From Halorubrum salinum (GTDB lineage: Archaea > Halobacteriota > Halobacteria > Halobacteriales > Haloferacaceae): a stretch of DNA of 64,000 nt. The notes beneath the pieces were generated by a model. It was not told where the DNA came from. It saw only the letters and a list, made by a program, of their open reading frames with translations, and made no database searches. The DNA is taken from contig NZ_JANHDO010000003.1 of NCBI RefSeq assembly GCF_024494575.1, positions 62,001-126,000 on the forward strand, given 5' to 3'. Positions 17,982-25,942 of this stretch are shown here, piece after piece; position 1 is the stretch's first letter; each line of letters opens with the position of its first letter. The position numbers and the translations under genes were made by a program.

Positions 17982-18622
17982 GCTAGCTCCATCTCCCGAC
18001 CCGCGTTCGCGACGAAGCGGGCGACCGCGTTGTGGTCCTTCCGGCCGCCCTCCAGTTCGACGCCGGAGGCCACGTCGACAGCGAACGGGTCGGCGGCTCG
18101 GATCGCTTCCGCGACGGTGTCGGGCGTCAGCCCGCCCGCGAGGACGACGGGCGAGGTGAGCCGGTCGGCGAGTTCTCCGGCGCGCGTCCAGTCGTGCGTC
18201 TCGCCGGTTCCGCCCGCGCCCGACTCGTCCGTCGAATCGAGCACGAGCGCGTCGGCGACCGCGTCGAGTTCCTCCGCGCGCCCCGGCTCCGCGGCGTCGA
18301 CGGCGAGGAGCACCTTCCGCTGGGTCTCCGCGCGGATGTACCGGATCTCGTCGGGCGTCCACTCGCCGTGGATCTGAACCGCGTCGGGACCGATCGTCCG
18401 GACGAGTTCGACGACGCGTTCGGCGGAGTCCGGCATCGTGACGAGCGTCGCCGTCACGAACGGCGGCACGTCCGCGAGGAGGTCTGCCGCCGCGGCGGGC
18501 TCCACCTCTCGGGGGGAGTCGACGGGCACCTCGGTGATGACGCCGACCGCGTCGGCTCCGGCGTCGATCGCCGCCCGGAGGTCGGCGTCGCGGGCGAGCC
18601 CGCAGACCTTCACCCGAGCCAT
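17978..18622 (-). CDS. trpF: Phosphoribosylanthranilate isomerase
   Basis: Third step of tryptophan synthesis, a TIM barrel of 214 residues. Visible motifs: the catalytic Cys in ARVKVCGLARDADL, DAVQIHGEW, the catalytic Asp in LLAVDAAEPG, VLAGGLTPDTVAEAI and AVDVASGVELEGGRKD, which binds phosphate. The ATG at 18622 shares one base with the trpD stop (TGATG). Confidence 0.94.
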   Translation of the reverse strand: MARVKVCGLARDADLRAAIDAGADAVGVITEVPVDSPREVEPAAAADLLADVPPFVTATLVTMPDSAERVVELVRTIGPDAVQIHGEWTPDEIRYIRAETQRKVLLAVDAAEPGRAEELDAVADALVLDSTDESGAGGTGETHDWTRAGELADRLTSPVVLAGGLTPDTVAEAIRAADPFAVDVASGVELEGGRKDHNAVARFVANAGREMELA

Positions 18623-19680
18623 CAGTCGTCCTCCGAGGCCGGAGACGCCGTATCCCCGCTGGCCCCGTCCGTCGCCGAATCGTCGCCACAGAGCGCCGCG
18701 AACTTCGTCGCGGCCCCGCCGGAGTCGATCGCGTCGGCGGCGCGCTCGCCGCCGGCGTCGAGCGACTCGGCCTCGCCCGCGACGTAGATCGCCGCGCCGG
18801 CGTTCGCGAGCACGAGGTCCCGTTTCGGCCCCGTCACCGTTCCCTCGACGATCCCGCGGAGGTCCGCGGCGTTCTCCTCGGGCGTCCCGCCCGCGACCGC
18901 CTCGATCGGGGCGCGTTCGAGTCCGAGGTCGGCGGGCTCGATCGTGAACTCCCGCACGTCCTCGCCGTCGACCTCGGCGGCGACCGTCTCGCCGTGGATG
19001 CCGATCTCGTCCATGCCGTCGCCGTGGACGACGAGCGCACGCTCGACCGGCATGTGCGCGAGCGATCGGGCGATCGTCCCGACCAGGTCGGGGTCGTAGA
19101 CGCCGAGCACCTGCGCTTCGGCACCGGCGGGGTTCGTCAGGGGGCCCAGCACGTTGAATATCGTCCGCATGCCGAGCTCCTTCCGCGGGCCGATGACGGC
19201 CTTCATCGCCGGGTGGAACACGGGCGCGAGCATGAACCCGATCCCGTCTCGCTCGATTGCGGCTTCGACCGCGGGCGGTTCGGCCTCGATGTCGGCCCCC
19301 GCGACCTCCAGCACGTCCGCGCTCCCTGAGGACGACGACACCGAGTAGTTGCCGTGCTTGGCGATCGGAACGCCGGCGCCCGCGGCGACGATAGCCGCCG
19401 TCGTCGAGACGTTGATCGTGTTGTAGTCGTCCCCGCCGGTCCCGCAGGTGTCGACGAGCGGTGCTCGATCGGGGTCGATCGTCCGCGCGGCGTCGCGCAT
19501 ACCCTGTGCGAAGCCGGCGATCTCGGCCTCCGTTTCCCCCTTCGCTCGAAGCGCAGCCAGAAGGGCACCGATCTGCGCCTCCGTCGCCTCCTCGAAGACG
19601 AGGCTCGCGGCCTCTCGCGCCTGTTCGACCGTCAGGTCTTCTCCCTCGGTCACGCGTTCGACCGTCTCGTTGAGATTCAT
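18622..19680 (-). CDS. trpD: Anthranilate phosphoribosyltransferase
   Basis: Second step of tryptophan synthesis; 352 residues. Family motifs are DTCGTGGDDYNTINVST (about 77-93), AKHGNYSVSSSSGSADVLE and MFNVLGPLTNPA-like IFNVLGPLTNPA. I chose the ATG at 19680: a GGTGA ribosome-binding site (reverse of 19686-19690) lies 5 bases upstream and the family N-terminus fits. An in-frame ATG at 19719 would start inside the predicted operator. First gene of trpDFEG; trpCBA are not in the window. Confidence 0.94.
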   Translation of the reverse strand: MNLNETVERVTEGEDLTVEQAREAASLVFEEATEAQIGALLAALRAKGETEAEIAGFAQGMRDAARTIDPDRAPLVDTCGTGGDDYNTINVSTTAAIVAAGAGVPIAKHGNYSVSSSSGSADVLEVAGADIEAEPPAVEAAIERDGIGFMLAPVFHPAMKAVIGPRKELGMRTIFNVLGPLTNPAGAEAQVLGVYDPDLVGTIARSLAHMPVERALVVHGDGMDEIGIHGETVAAEVDGEDVREFTIEPADLGLERAPIEAVAGGTPEENAADLRGIVEGTVTGPKRDLVLANAGAAIYVAGEAESLDAGGERAADAIDSGGAATKFAALCGDDSATDGASGDTASPASEDD

Positions 19681-19685
19681 CGTGT

Positions 19686-19690
19686 TCACC
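19686..19690 (-). promoter_or_regulatory. Ribosome binding site of trpD
   Basis: Reverse-strand GGTGA, 5 bases before the ATG at 19680, supports that start over the in-frame ATG at 19719. Confidence 0.5.
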
Positions 19691-19712
19691 AATGTAGTAT
19701 TCCGCGTTGTGA

Positions 19713-19728
19713 TGTACAAGTATGTACA
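19713..19728 (-). promoter_or_regulatory. Paired TGTACA boxes, candidate TrpY-type operator of trpDFEG
   Basis: Two copies of the palindrome TGTACA (19713-19718 and 19723-19728) have centres 10 bases apart, one helical turn. They sit just downstream of the TATA-like box (reverse strand TTAAATTA at 19730-19737) and over the expected transcription start near 19708. In Methanothermobacter the repressor TrpY binds TRP boxes with this consensus. A bound repressor here would block initiation. Confidence 0.6.
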
Positions 19729-19729
19729 C

Positions 19730-19737
19730 TAATTTAA
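19730..19737 (-). promoter_or_regulatory. TATA-like box of trpDFEG
   Basis: Reverse-strand TTAAATTA is the only AT-rich octamer upstream of trpD. It predicts initiation near 19708 and a leader of about 28 bases, consistent with the ribosome-binding site present before trpD. Confidence 0.55.
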
Positions 19738-19797
19738 CGCTGTCGCCGCCGCTGTCCGTGCGTCGATGTCGCAAGCACGGCCGCCGGGGCCAACCGG

Positions 19798-20490
19798 TCA
19801 GTCGCCGACGATCGGTGTCGGCCCGTCCGCCTCGACGACGACGACCGGGACCGCCGCCTCGTCGACCACGGCGTCGGTCGTCGAGCCGAACACGAACCGC
19901 CCGACCGTTCCCGTCGTCGTCTCGCCGACGACGACGAGGTCGTAGTACGGCGACTGCTCGACTATCGCGTCCGCCGCCCGCTGGTCTTCGACCAGCCACC
20001 GGTCGACGCGCTCGAAGTCGTCGACGCGGTCGCACGCGGCCGAGAGCAAGTCGTCACCGGTCGTCGGACCGTCACCGGTTGCCGGGTCGTCGTCGCTCGT
20101 CGTCGTGTCGGTCGTCGCTTCGCCGGCGGTGTCGGCCGCGGGGTCAGCGTCCCGAGGGACGGACTCGTCGCTCTCCGACGTCGGTGCGTCCTCGGGGACG
20201 ACGTGGAACAGGTCGAGCCACGCGTCGGCCGCTTCGGCGACCGACCGGGCGAAGTCGACCGTCGCGCCCGAGTGCGGTCCCGGACCGACCGCGACGAGGA
20301 TCGAGGCGACTCTGTCCCCTCGATTGAACCGATCTACCCCCTCGATCCGGGCGTGCGTCGCGGTCGGGGTCACCTCGGCCGCCTCCCTGACGGCTCGTTC
20401 GACGATCGGTTCGCCGGGGTCCGGGGTCGCACCGGCCGCTTCGACGGCCGCGTCGTCCGCGGCTCCGCCGTCGGCGTCGCGCCCGTTCAT
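19798..20490 (-). CDS. UspA-like stress protein with acidic insert
   Basis: A 230-residue protein of the universal stress family. The USP fold is recognisable from ASILVAVGPGPHSGATVDFARSVAE (about 62-85) and YDLVVVGETTTGTVGRFVFGSTTDAVV (about 180-206), the latter matching the G-x-G nucleotide-binding loop. Between them is a Thr/Asp/Glu-rich insert of about 35 residues. The first 50 residues are not USP-like. It is monocistronic, upstream of trpD with no evident link. Role unknown. Confidence 0.8.
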   Translation of the reverse strand: MNGRDADGGAADDAAVEAAGATPDPGEPIVERAVREAAEVTPTATHARIEGVDRFNRGDRVASILVAVGPGPHSGATVDFARSVAEAADAWLDLFHVVPEDAPTSESDESVPRDADPAADTAGEATTDTTTSDDDPATGDGPTTGDDLLSAACDRVDDFERVDRWLVEDQRAADAIVEQSPYYDLVVVGETTTGTVGRFVFGSTTDAVVDEAAVPVVVVEADGPTPIVGD

Positions 20491-20541
20491 GCGCGGGACG
20501 TCTGACGCGCGTCGGATAAATCCCGGCGGTCCGCCGGCTCG

Positions 20542-21825
20542 TCACTCGCGGAAGAACGCCTCGTCCTCGAACGGCTCTTCCTCGCCTTCGACGGCCACGA
20601 CGTCGAGCGCGGTGACGTCGGCACCGACGCCCAAGAGTCCGGAGAGGCTCGGCTCCGTCCGCCCCTCGTCTCCCGATATCAGCTCCTTGATGTAGAGCCC
20701 GCCGGCCCCGTGGATCTCCACGGTCGCGTGTCGCGGGTCGTCGAGGTCCGCGCTCGCCTCGTACACGTCGCGCTCGCGGGTGAGCCCCGCCCGCCGGTGG
20801 TCGACCCGGTTCGGCGTGTACTGCTCGACCGTCGTCCCCTCCAGACTCTCGACCGCGTCCGCGAGGGCGTCGGCGTCGACGTCGGCGTCGAAGGCGACCT
20901 GCGCCCGGTAGCGCTTCGAGGCGTCGTGTTCCTTCACGCGCTCGACCATGTCGTACGTCGCGAGCGTGAGCCCCTCGACCTCGACGGCCCCGTCGGCGAA
21001 CGCGTTGATGTCCGACTGGAGCCGATCGGTGTCGACGCGCCGGCGACGCGGCTCCTCCACCTCGATCACGAACGGCCGGCCCGTCCCGAGCATGAGCGCG
21101 TCGACGTCCTCGCGGCCCGCGCCGTGGAACGTCGCCTCCGTCCCGTCCATCACGTCCTCGACGACCAGTGCCGTGTACTCCTCCACGCTGTCGTCGTAGA
21201 GGTATCCCGAGCCGCCGCAGTGGTCACACGGGTCCGCGCCCTGCCGGCCGGAGCCGCTACACTCTCGACACGGCCACTCGGTCTGCGGGATGTCGCGCTC
21301 CAGCTTCCGGTACCGACCGTAGACGAACGTCGAGTTCACCTTCGCGTCGACCGCGTCCTCGGCCAGATCGATCGTGAACTGCACGTCGGGGCGGTCGAAG
21401 GAGACCTCCGTGTCCGTGAGGCGACCCACGCGCTTGCCGACCTCGCGGTTGAACTCCGATTTGAACGGCTCGCCCGCGTCGGCGTCGAGGCCGGCCTCCT
21501 CGCGGAGCAGCGCCTCGTTCTCCTCGATCAGCGGCGGCGTCCGCGTCCCGACGTTGTACGTCTCGAACTCGGCGTCGCCGACCGCGTCGGCCGCGCGTTC
21601 GGCCCACGCGTCGAACTCCCCGCACCGACCTTCACAGACCCAGCAGTCGACCGTCTCGACCGGCTCGTAGTCCTCGTCGTCGCGCAGCGCCAGCGCGGTG
21701 CGCAGCGCGGACCCCCGCTCGGCGTTCGATAACCCGAAGCTCCGCTCAGCGACGAGCCGGCCGAGGCAGGCGTCACAGACCGGGCCGGTCTCGGCCGCTC
21801 GCGCCGCGACGTCGAGTACGTCCAT
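20542..21825 (-). CDS. pus10: tRNA pseudouridine synthase Pus10
   Basis: Makes pseudouridine 54 and 55 in archaeal tRNA T loops; 427 residues. The N-terminal zinc site is seen as CDACLGRL and CWVCEGRC. A THUMP-type region follows, with an extra pair of CxxC motifs (CRECSGSG, CDHCGGSG) that resembles a DnaJ zinc finger. The catalytic Asp is in GAGREDVDALMLGTGRPFVIEV. The C-terminus has the conserved GAGGLYIKELISGDEGRTEPSLS. Length fits the family. Confidence 0.93.
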   Translation of the reverse strand: MDVLDVAARAAETGPVCDACLGRLVAERSFGLSNAERGSALRTALALRDDEDYEPVETVDCWVCEGRCGEFDAWAERAADAVGDAEFETYNVGTRTPPLIEENEALLREEAGLDADAGEPFKSEFNREVGKRVGRLTDTEVSFDRPDVQFTIDLAEDAVDAKVNSTFVYGRYRKLERDIPQTEWPCRECSGSGRQGADPCDHCGGSGYLYDDSVEEYTALVVEDVMDGTEATFHGAGREDVDALMLGTGRPFVIEVEEPRRRRVDTDRLQSDINAFADGAVEVEGLTLATYDMVERVKEHDASKRYRAQVAFDADVDADALADAVESLEGTTVEQYTPNRVDHRRAGLTRERDVYEASADLDDPRHATVEIHGAGGLYIKELISGDEGRTEPSLSGLLGVGADVTALDVVAVEGEEEPFEDEAFFRE

Positions 21826-21941
21826 ACGAACTCCAGCGTCCCACCCGATAACTGTCTTACGGGACTTCGATCGGCTGACGGCTCGGACGACGCGCCCGCG
21901 ACAGCACCACTCTCGGGACGATGGGGGCCGACAGTGTGGAA

Positions 21942-21947
21942 GTTAAG
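21942..21947 (+). promoter_or_regulatory. TATA-like element before the 21972 gene
   Basis: The GTTAAG core in a locally AT-rich stretch lies 25-30 bases before the GTG at 21972, favouring that codon as a leaderless start. Confidence 0.4.
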
Positions 21948-21971
21948 AGGCTCGCCGTCGTGGTGGCGGCT

Positions 21972-22361
21972 GTGACCGCGCCGTCGACGCGCACCGAGAC
22001 GGTCGAACTCGGCGTGGAGCTTCTCGCACACCTCGAACGCGAGGAGCTGACGCTCCCGGAGGCGATCGACCGGATCGAGACGGTGACCACGAGCCCCGCG
22101 CTCACCCGAGAGATCCTCGACACCGCCGAGAAACGCGGCGTCATCGACCGCGACGGTGCCCGCCTCCGCGTCGAGCGCGGCGGCACCCACGTGAACTACG
22201 AGACGCAGGTGGTGACCCGGGAGGGCTCCTTCGAGTGTCGCCGCTGCGGCTCGGGGCTCACCACCGGCCACTTCGTGCGCTTGGACGCCGGCGAACTCGG
22301 GCCGTTCGGCTCCTCGTGCATCCGGAAGGTGACCGGGCGTGAGGAGTCGGCTGACGAGTAG
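21972..22361 (+). CDS. Haloarchaeal zinc-ribbon protein (DUF5830-like)
   Basis: A 129-residue protein. The N-terminal half is helical (LLAHLEREELTLPEAIDRIETV). The C-terminal half has a zinc-ribbon Cys pair, ECRRCGSGLTTGHFV, followed by LGPFGSSCIRKVTG. It resembles conserved haloarchaeal proteins annotated DUF5830; the family number is from memory. I chose GTG 21972 from TATA spacing; an ATG at 21921 in the same frame would add 17 residues that overlap the promoter. Function unknown. Confidence 0.7.
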   Translation: MTAPSTRTETVELGVELLAHLEREELTLPEAIDRIETVTTSPALTREILDTAEKRGVIDRDGARLRVERGGTHVNYETQVVTREGSFECRRCGSGLTTGHFVRLDAGELGPFGSSCIRKVTGREESADE

Positions 22362-22448
22362 TGAGGGATCGGCTGACGAGCAGTGATCTGACGACGGGTC
22401 GGAAAAAGCGCGTTCGGGTCACGCCGCGTCGAGAGCGTGTCTTCCCGA

Positions 22449-23357
22449 CTACGACGGCGACATCTGGATGTTGAGGCTCTTCTGGACGAGCTGGGTGAAC
22501 GCCATCGAACACAGGAAATACCAGAGGATCCACATCTGGATCGGGCCGACGATCCCCGTGTCCCACGTGACGGTGCCGGCGATCGGGACGATCATCTCCT
22601 GCGCGGCGACCGCCGGGTACGCGGCGTCCGAGCCGCGGTAGCCGATCACCCAGAACATCCAGAGGAACGCCGGGATCGTGAGGAACATGATCCACACCAT
22701 CGGGCGGAACTGCTCTTTGAACATGCCGAGCTGGTCGCCCATCGCGTCCATCTGCTCCTCTTGGATGGCGTCGAGTTCGGCCTGGTCGTCGCGCTCTTTC
22801 GCGTCCTTGCGCCGCTCCTGGATCTCTTTCATCCGGTCTTGGTACGCGCTCATCTTCTCCATATCCATGAGCCCCGCGCGCAACAGCGTGGAGTACAGGC
22901 CGGTCGCGAGCGCGATCACCATCACCACGACGTAGAACGGGACGATGTTCAGGAGCGGACCGAGCACGACGTCGATCGCGCCGGCGATCGCGTTCCGGAC
23001 CGGGTTGACCGCGTAGCCGACGAAGGCACCGATCGTCGCGACGCCAGCGATCTTGTCCCACTTCGTCCACGACGTCGTCTCCGGCGTCTCGGCGTCGCCG
23101 CCGGACGCGCCGTCGCCGCCGTCGTCTTCGAGCCCCGATTCGATGGCGTCCGGGTCGGCCAGCGCGAACCCGGTCTCGCCGTCGACGAGGATCTCCTTTT
23201 CGATGAGCCGACCCCACTGTCCGCTCGTGATCTCGTCGCGGACGTCGATCCACTGGACCTCGCCGTCGGTGGCGCGGTCGAGGACGACCTCGATCGCGTC
23301 CCGCATCTCGCTGTCCCCGCTGACGAGCGAGCGGACTCTCCGTTCGACCTTGCTCAT
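22449..23357 (-). CDS. DUF106 / EMC3-YidC-like membrane insertase
   Basis: A 302-residue membrane protein of the archaeal YidC-like (DUF106, Oxa1 superfamily) group, thought to insert membrane proteins. An N-terminal soluble part of about 100 residues is followed by three or four hydrophobic segments. Between the first ones is the cytoplasmic coiled coil (MSAYQDRMKEIQERRKDAKERDDQAELDAIQEEQMDAMG), and FRPMVWIMFLTIPAFLWMFWVIG follows, all typical. Adenylate kinase lies just upstream on the same strand, an order seen near the sec/ribosomal cluster in archaea. Confidence 0.9.
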   Translation of the reverse strand: MSKVERRVRSLVSGDSEMRDAIEVVLDRATDGEVQWIDVRDEITSGQWGRLIEKEILVDGETGFALADPDAIESGLEDDGGDGASGGDAETPETTSWTKWDKIAGVATIGAFVGYAVNPVRNAIAGAIDVVLGPLLNIVPFYVVVMVIALATGLYSTLLRAGLMDMEKMSAYQDRMKEIQERRKDAKERDDQAELDAIQEEQMDAMGDQLGMFKEQFRPMVWIMFLTIPAFLWMFWVIGYRGSDAAYPAVAAQEMIVPIAGTVTWDTGIVGPIQMWILWYFLCSMAFTQLVQKSLNIQMSPS

Positions 23358-23458
23358 TACCGGCCGGTTAGCGGCCGACTGTTAAGAACCTTGTAGGATC
23401 GGCGGCGGCCGTCTCGACGATCTCGCGCGGTCATCGCGGCGATCTCGCGCGGCCGTCG

Positions 23459-24082
23459 CTACTCGTCGAGCACGTCGCGGATTCGGTCGAAGACCTCGTC
23501 CGGGGCCGCCTCGCCGTCGACCTCGACGAGGTCGCCCTCGTCGCGGAAGTGCTCGATGACGGGCTCGGTGTTCTCGTAGAAGACGCCCAGCCGCTCGCGG
23601 GCGGTCTCCTCGGTGTCGTCGTCGCGCTGGATCAGGTCGCCGCCGCACTCGTCGCAGACGCCCGGCTCTTCCGGCGGCTGGAAGTCGACGTGGAAGTTCG
23701 CGCCGCAGTCGTCACAGACCCGGCGACCGGTGAGCCGATCGACGAGCACCTCGTCGTCGACGTCGAGGAGGATGACGGCGTCGAGATCCGTGATCTCGGA
23801 GAGGTACTCGGCCTGATCGAGGTTGCGCGGGTAGCCGTCGAGGACGAACCCGTCGGCGTCGGCGAGCGCGGCCTCGACGATCTCGTTGACGACCGGATCG
23901 GGGACGAGTTCGCCGGCCTCCATGAACGAGCGCGGCGTGCCGTACTCCGTCTCCATGTCCTTGTTCGCGCGGAGCGCGTCGCCCGTCGTGACGTGCTCGA
24001 CGCCGTACTCGTCGGCGAGCTTCGCGCTCTGCGTCCCCTTTCCGGCACCCGGTGCACCCAGCAGAAGGATTCGGTGACTCAT
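23459..24082 (-). CDS. adk: Adenylate kinase
   Basis: Interconverts AMP, ATP and ADP; 207 residues. P-loop [10 protein letters not shown] is at residues 8-17, the AMP-binding stretch [15 protein letters not shown] and [13 protein letters not shown] follow, and the LID carries four cysteines ([10 protein letters not shown] and CDECGG) that bind zinc. This is the bacterial-type Adk used by haloarchaea. The start at 24082 is 4 bases from the conserved N-terminus [12 protein letters not shown]. Confidence 0.95.
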   Translation of the reverse strand: MSHRILLLGAPGAGKGTQSAKLADEYGVEHVTTGDALRANKDMETEYGTPRSFMEAGELVPDPVVNEIVEAALADADGFVLDGYPRNLDQAEYLSEITDLDAVILLDVDDEVLVDRLTGRRVCDDCGANFHVDFQPPEEPGVCDECGGDLIQRDDDTEETARERLGVFYENTEPVIEHFRDEGDLVEVDGEAAPDEVFDRIRDVLDE

Positions 24083-24149
24083 ACCGGGGCGCTCGCTCGC
24101 CTGACGTAAAAGCGTTGAAGATCCCGCCTCGGTCCCGCCGGCGAGGAGT

Positions 24150-24692
24150 TCACTCCGCGTCGTCGGTCAGCCGAAGCCCCATCTCGAGTTCGAAGCTCTC
24201 GGCGTTCGAGGTCTCGAAGCCGATCTTTTTGTACAGCGAGACGGCGGCGCGGTTCCACCGCTCGACGGTGAGCCACACCTTCCCGACGCCGACCGCCTGC
24301 CCGTGCCCGAGCAGTCCTCGGATGAGGTAGGTACCGATCCCGGCGCGCTGGTACGTCTGATGGACGAAGATAGCGAGTTCGTAGGCGTCTTCGTCGGGAA
24401 CGAGCGTCGCGTGGCCGGCCACCTCGTCGTCACACCACGCGATGACGTTGTAACAGTCGTCACCGAGGATCGCGTCGAGCCACTCGCGGATGCGAGACTC
24501 GCCGCTCGGGGGGATCCCCTGCGCGCGGTCGGCGGGGTCGAACGAGTCGTACATCTCGACGAGCGCCTCGTCTTCCTCGTCCGTCCCCTCGTACGGGCGT
24601 ATCTCGATAGTCCGTCCCTCCCGATCGGTGAACGAACTCGGGGGGGCGGGGAAGTCGTCTGCCACCGCGTCCGGATACGTTCGATCGGTCAT
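24150..24692 (-). CDS. GNAT family N-acetyltransferase
   Basis: A 180-residue acetyltransferase of unknown target. The GNAT core is visible in [40 protein letters not shown], where QRAGIG is the acetyl-CoA pyrophosphate loop, and [25 protein letters not shown] ends the fold. I start at the ATG at 24692, which overlaps the stop of the upstream stress-protein gene by 4 bases. The longer frame to 25922 is a shadow. Confidence 0.88.
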   Translation of the reverse strand: MTDRTYPDAVADDFPAPPSSFTDREGRTIEIRPYEGTDEEDEALVEMYDSFDPADRAQGIPPSGESRIREWLDAILGDDCYNVIAWCDDEVAGHATLVPDEDAYELAIFVHQTYQRAGIGTYLIRGLLGHGQAVGVGKVWLTVERWNRAAVSLYKKIGFETSNAESFELEMGLRLTDDAE

Positions 24693-25057
24693 CGGACCAG
24701 CGTGACTGACGTCTTGGCGTTCAACAAGACGAACTCGGCGATCGACCCGAGCGTGATCTTCCCCATCGGGCTCGTGTGACCGCCGCCGAGAACGATCTCG
24801 TCGAACCCCTCGGTCTCGGCGAGCTCGACGAGACGACTCCCCGGGTCGCCTTCGACACGGCGGACCTCGGCGTCGACGCCGGCCTCGGAGACGGCGTTTT
24901 CGACGCGCGTGACGACCTCCTCTACCGTCGGATCGGCGTCTTCGTTGTCGACCACGACGACGGTGAGATCGTCGCCGGCGATCGCCGCGCGATCGACGGT
25001 CCGATCGAGCGCCCGGAACGAATCGTCGCTGCCACCGATCCCGCAGAGCACCTTCAT
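24689..25057 (-). CDS. Universal stress protein, single domain
   Basis: A compact 122-residue USP. It begins MKVLCGIGGSDDSFRALDRTVDRA and ends with the nucleotide-binding loop [32 protein letters not shown], which keeps the G-x2-G-x9-G(S/T) pattern. The ATG at 25057 is chosen because it gives the standard N-terminus; upstream frame to 25177 overlaps the next promoter. Coupled to the GNAT gene by ATGA. Confidence 0.88.
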   Translation of the reverse strand: MKVLCGIGGSDDSFRALDRTVDRAAIAGDDLTVVVVDNEDADPTVEEVVTRVENAVSEAGVDAEVRRVEGDPGSRLVELAETEGFDEIVLGGGHTSPMGKITLGSIAEFVLLNAKTSVTLVR

Positions 25058-25208
25058 AGGTCCACGTCCAGTCCCCGATACAAAAATCGTTCTCCGAGAG
25101 GCGAGCGCGGTCGTCGGATCGACCCGTGGAGAGAGATCCTCGGGCAACGCGGCACAGCGCGGAAAATCCACCGACAACCCTTTTGTTCAGGGTGGGGTTG
25201 TTATTGAT

Positions 25209-25940
25209 ATGAACGACCCGACCGATCCGTCGCCCGAGGTTACTGGCGACGGATCGGACCCCCCCGAGACGTCGAACGCGGATCCCCCTGCGGATGCGGA
25301 GACGGACGGGCCGACCGGCGAGACCGACGCGGAAGCGCCCGCCGGAGACGATCCGGGTCATGAGGGCGCGGGAGACGAGAGGGGAGACGGCAACGCGGAC
25401 GGCGACGAGGTTCCCCCGGACGTCCGAAAGTACGAGCGGTTCAAGAAGATGGACGGAGCCCGGTACGAGCGCGTCAACGAGTTCCTCCGCGATCGGACGT
25501 ACATCACCGCCCGCGAGTGGGCGATCGCCCGGCTGTGTGCCGACTTCCGGACCGAAACCGGCGTCGAGATGACGAAGATCGGCGAGAACCTTCCCGAACT
25601 CGTCCCGTTCATGACGGACACCTACACGCCGCAGGCGGTCAATCAGGCGCGGTACTCCTTCGAGCAGAAGGTGACGAAGGCGGGGGCGACGTTCCTCTAC
25701 GGCGCGATGTCGGGGTTCTTCACCGCGGAGGACGTAGACGAGATGATGTACGAAGTCACGGAGGTCGCGAAGTTCCTCCTCGAAGTCGAGGACGTGGACC
25801 TCGCGGTCGCGGACGAACTCGACGCCGAAGACCGGATCAGCGAGGTGATGCGCGAGGTCCGGGCCTCCTCCGCCGACCTCCGCGGCGAGGAAGTCCGCTG
25901 CCCCGAGTGCGGGCACGTCCACGAACCGAGCGAAGAGTGA
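25209..25940 (+). CDS. Haloarchaeal conserved protein (DUF5806-like)
   Basis: A 243-residue protein. Residues 1-70 are an acidic, Pro/Gly-rich disordered tail. From about 72 on is a helical domain (YERFKKMDGARYERVNEFLRDRTYITAREWAIARLCADF), and the C-terminus is a short zinc-ribbon-like CPECGHVHEPSEE. It matches haloarchaeal proteins listed as DUF5806, recalled rather than searched. The start at 25209 follows an AT-rich stretch. The next gene begins two bases after its stop, so it is probably cotranscribed with the histidine kinase. Confidence 0.78.
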   Translation: MNDPTDPSPEVTGDGSDPPETSNADPPADAETDGPTGETDAEAPAGDDPGHEGAGDERGDGNADGDEVPPDVRKYERFKKMDGARYERVNEFLRDRTYITAREWAIARLCADFRTETGVEMTKIGENLPELVPFMTDTYTPQAVNQARYSFEQKVTKAGATFLYGAMSGFFTAEDVDEMMYEVTEVAKFLLEVEDVDLAVADELDAEDRISEVMREVRASSADLRGEEVRCPECGHVHEPSEE

Positions 25941-25942
25941 CC

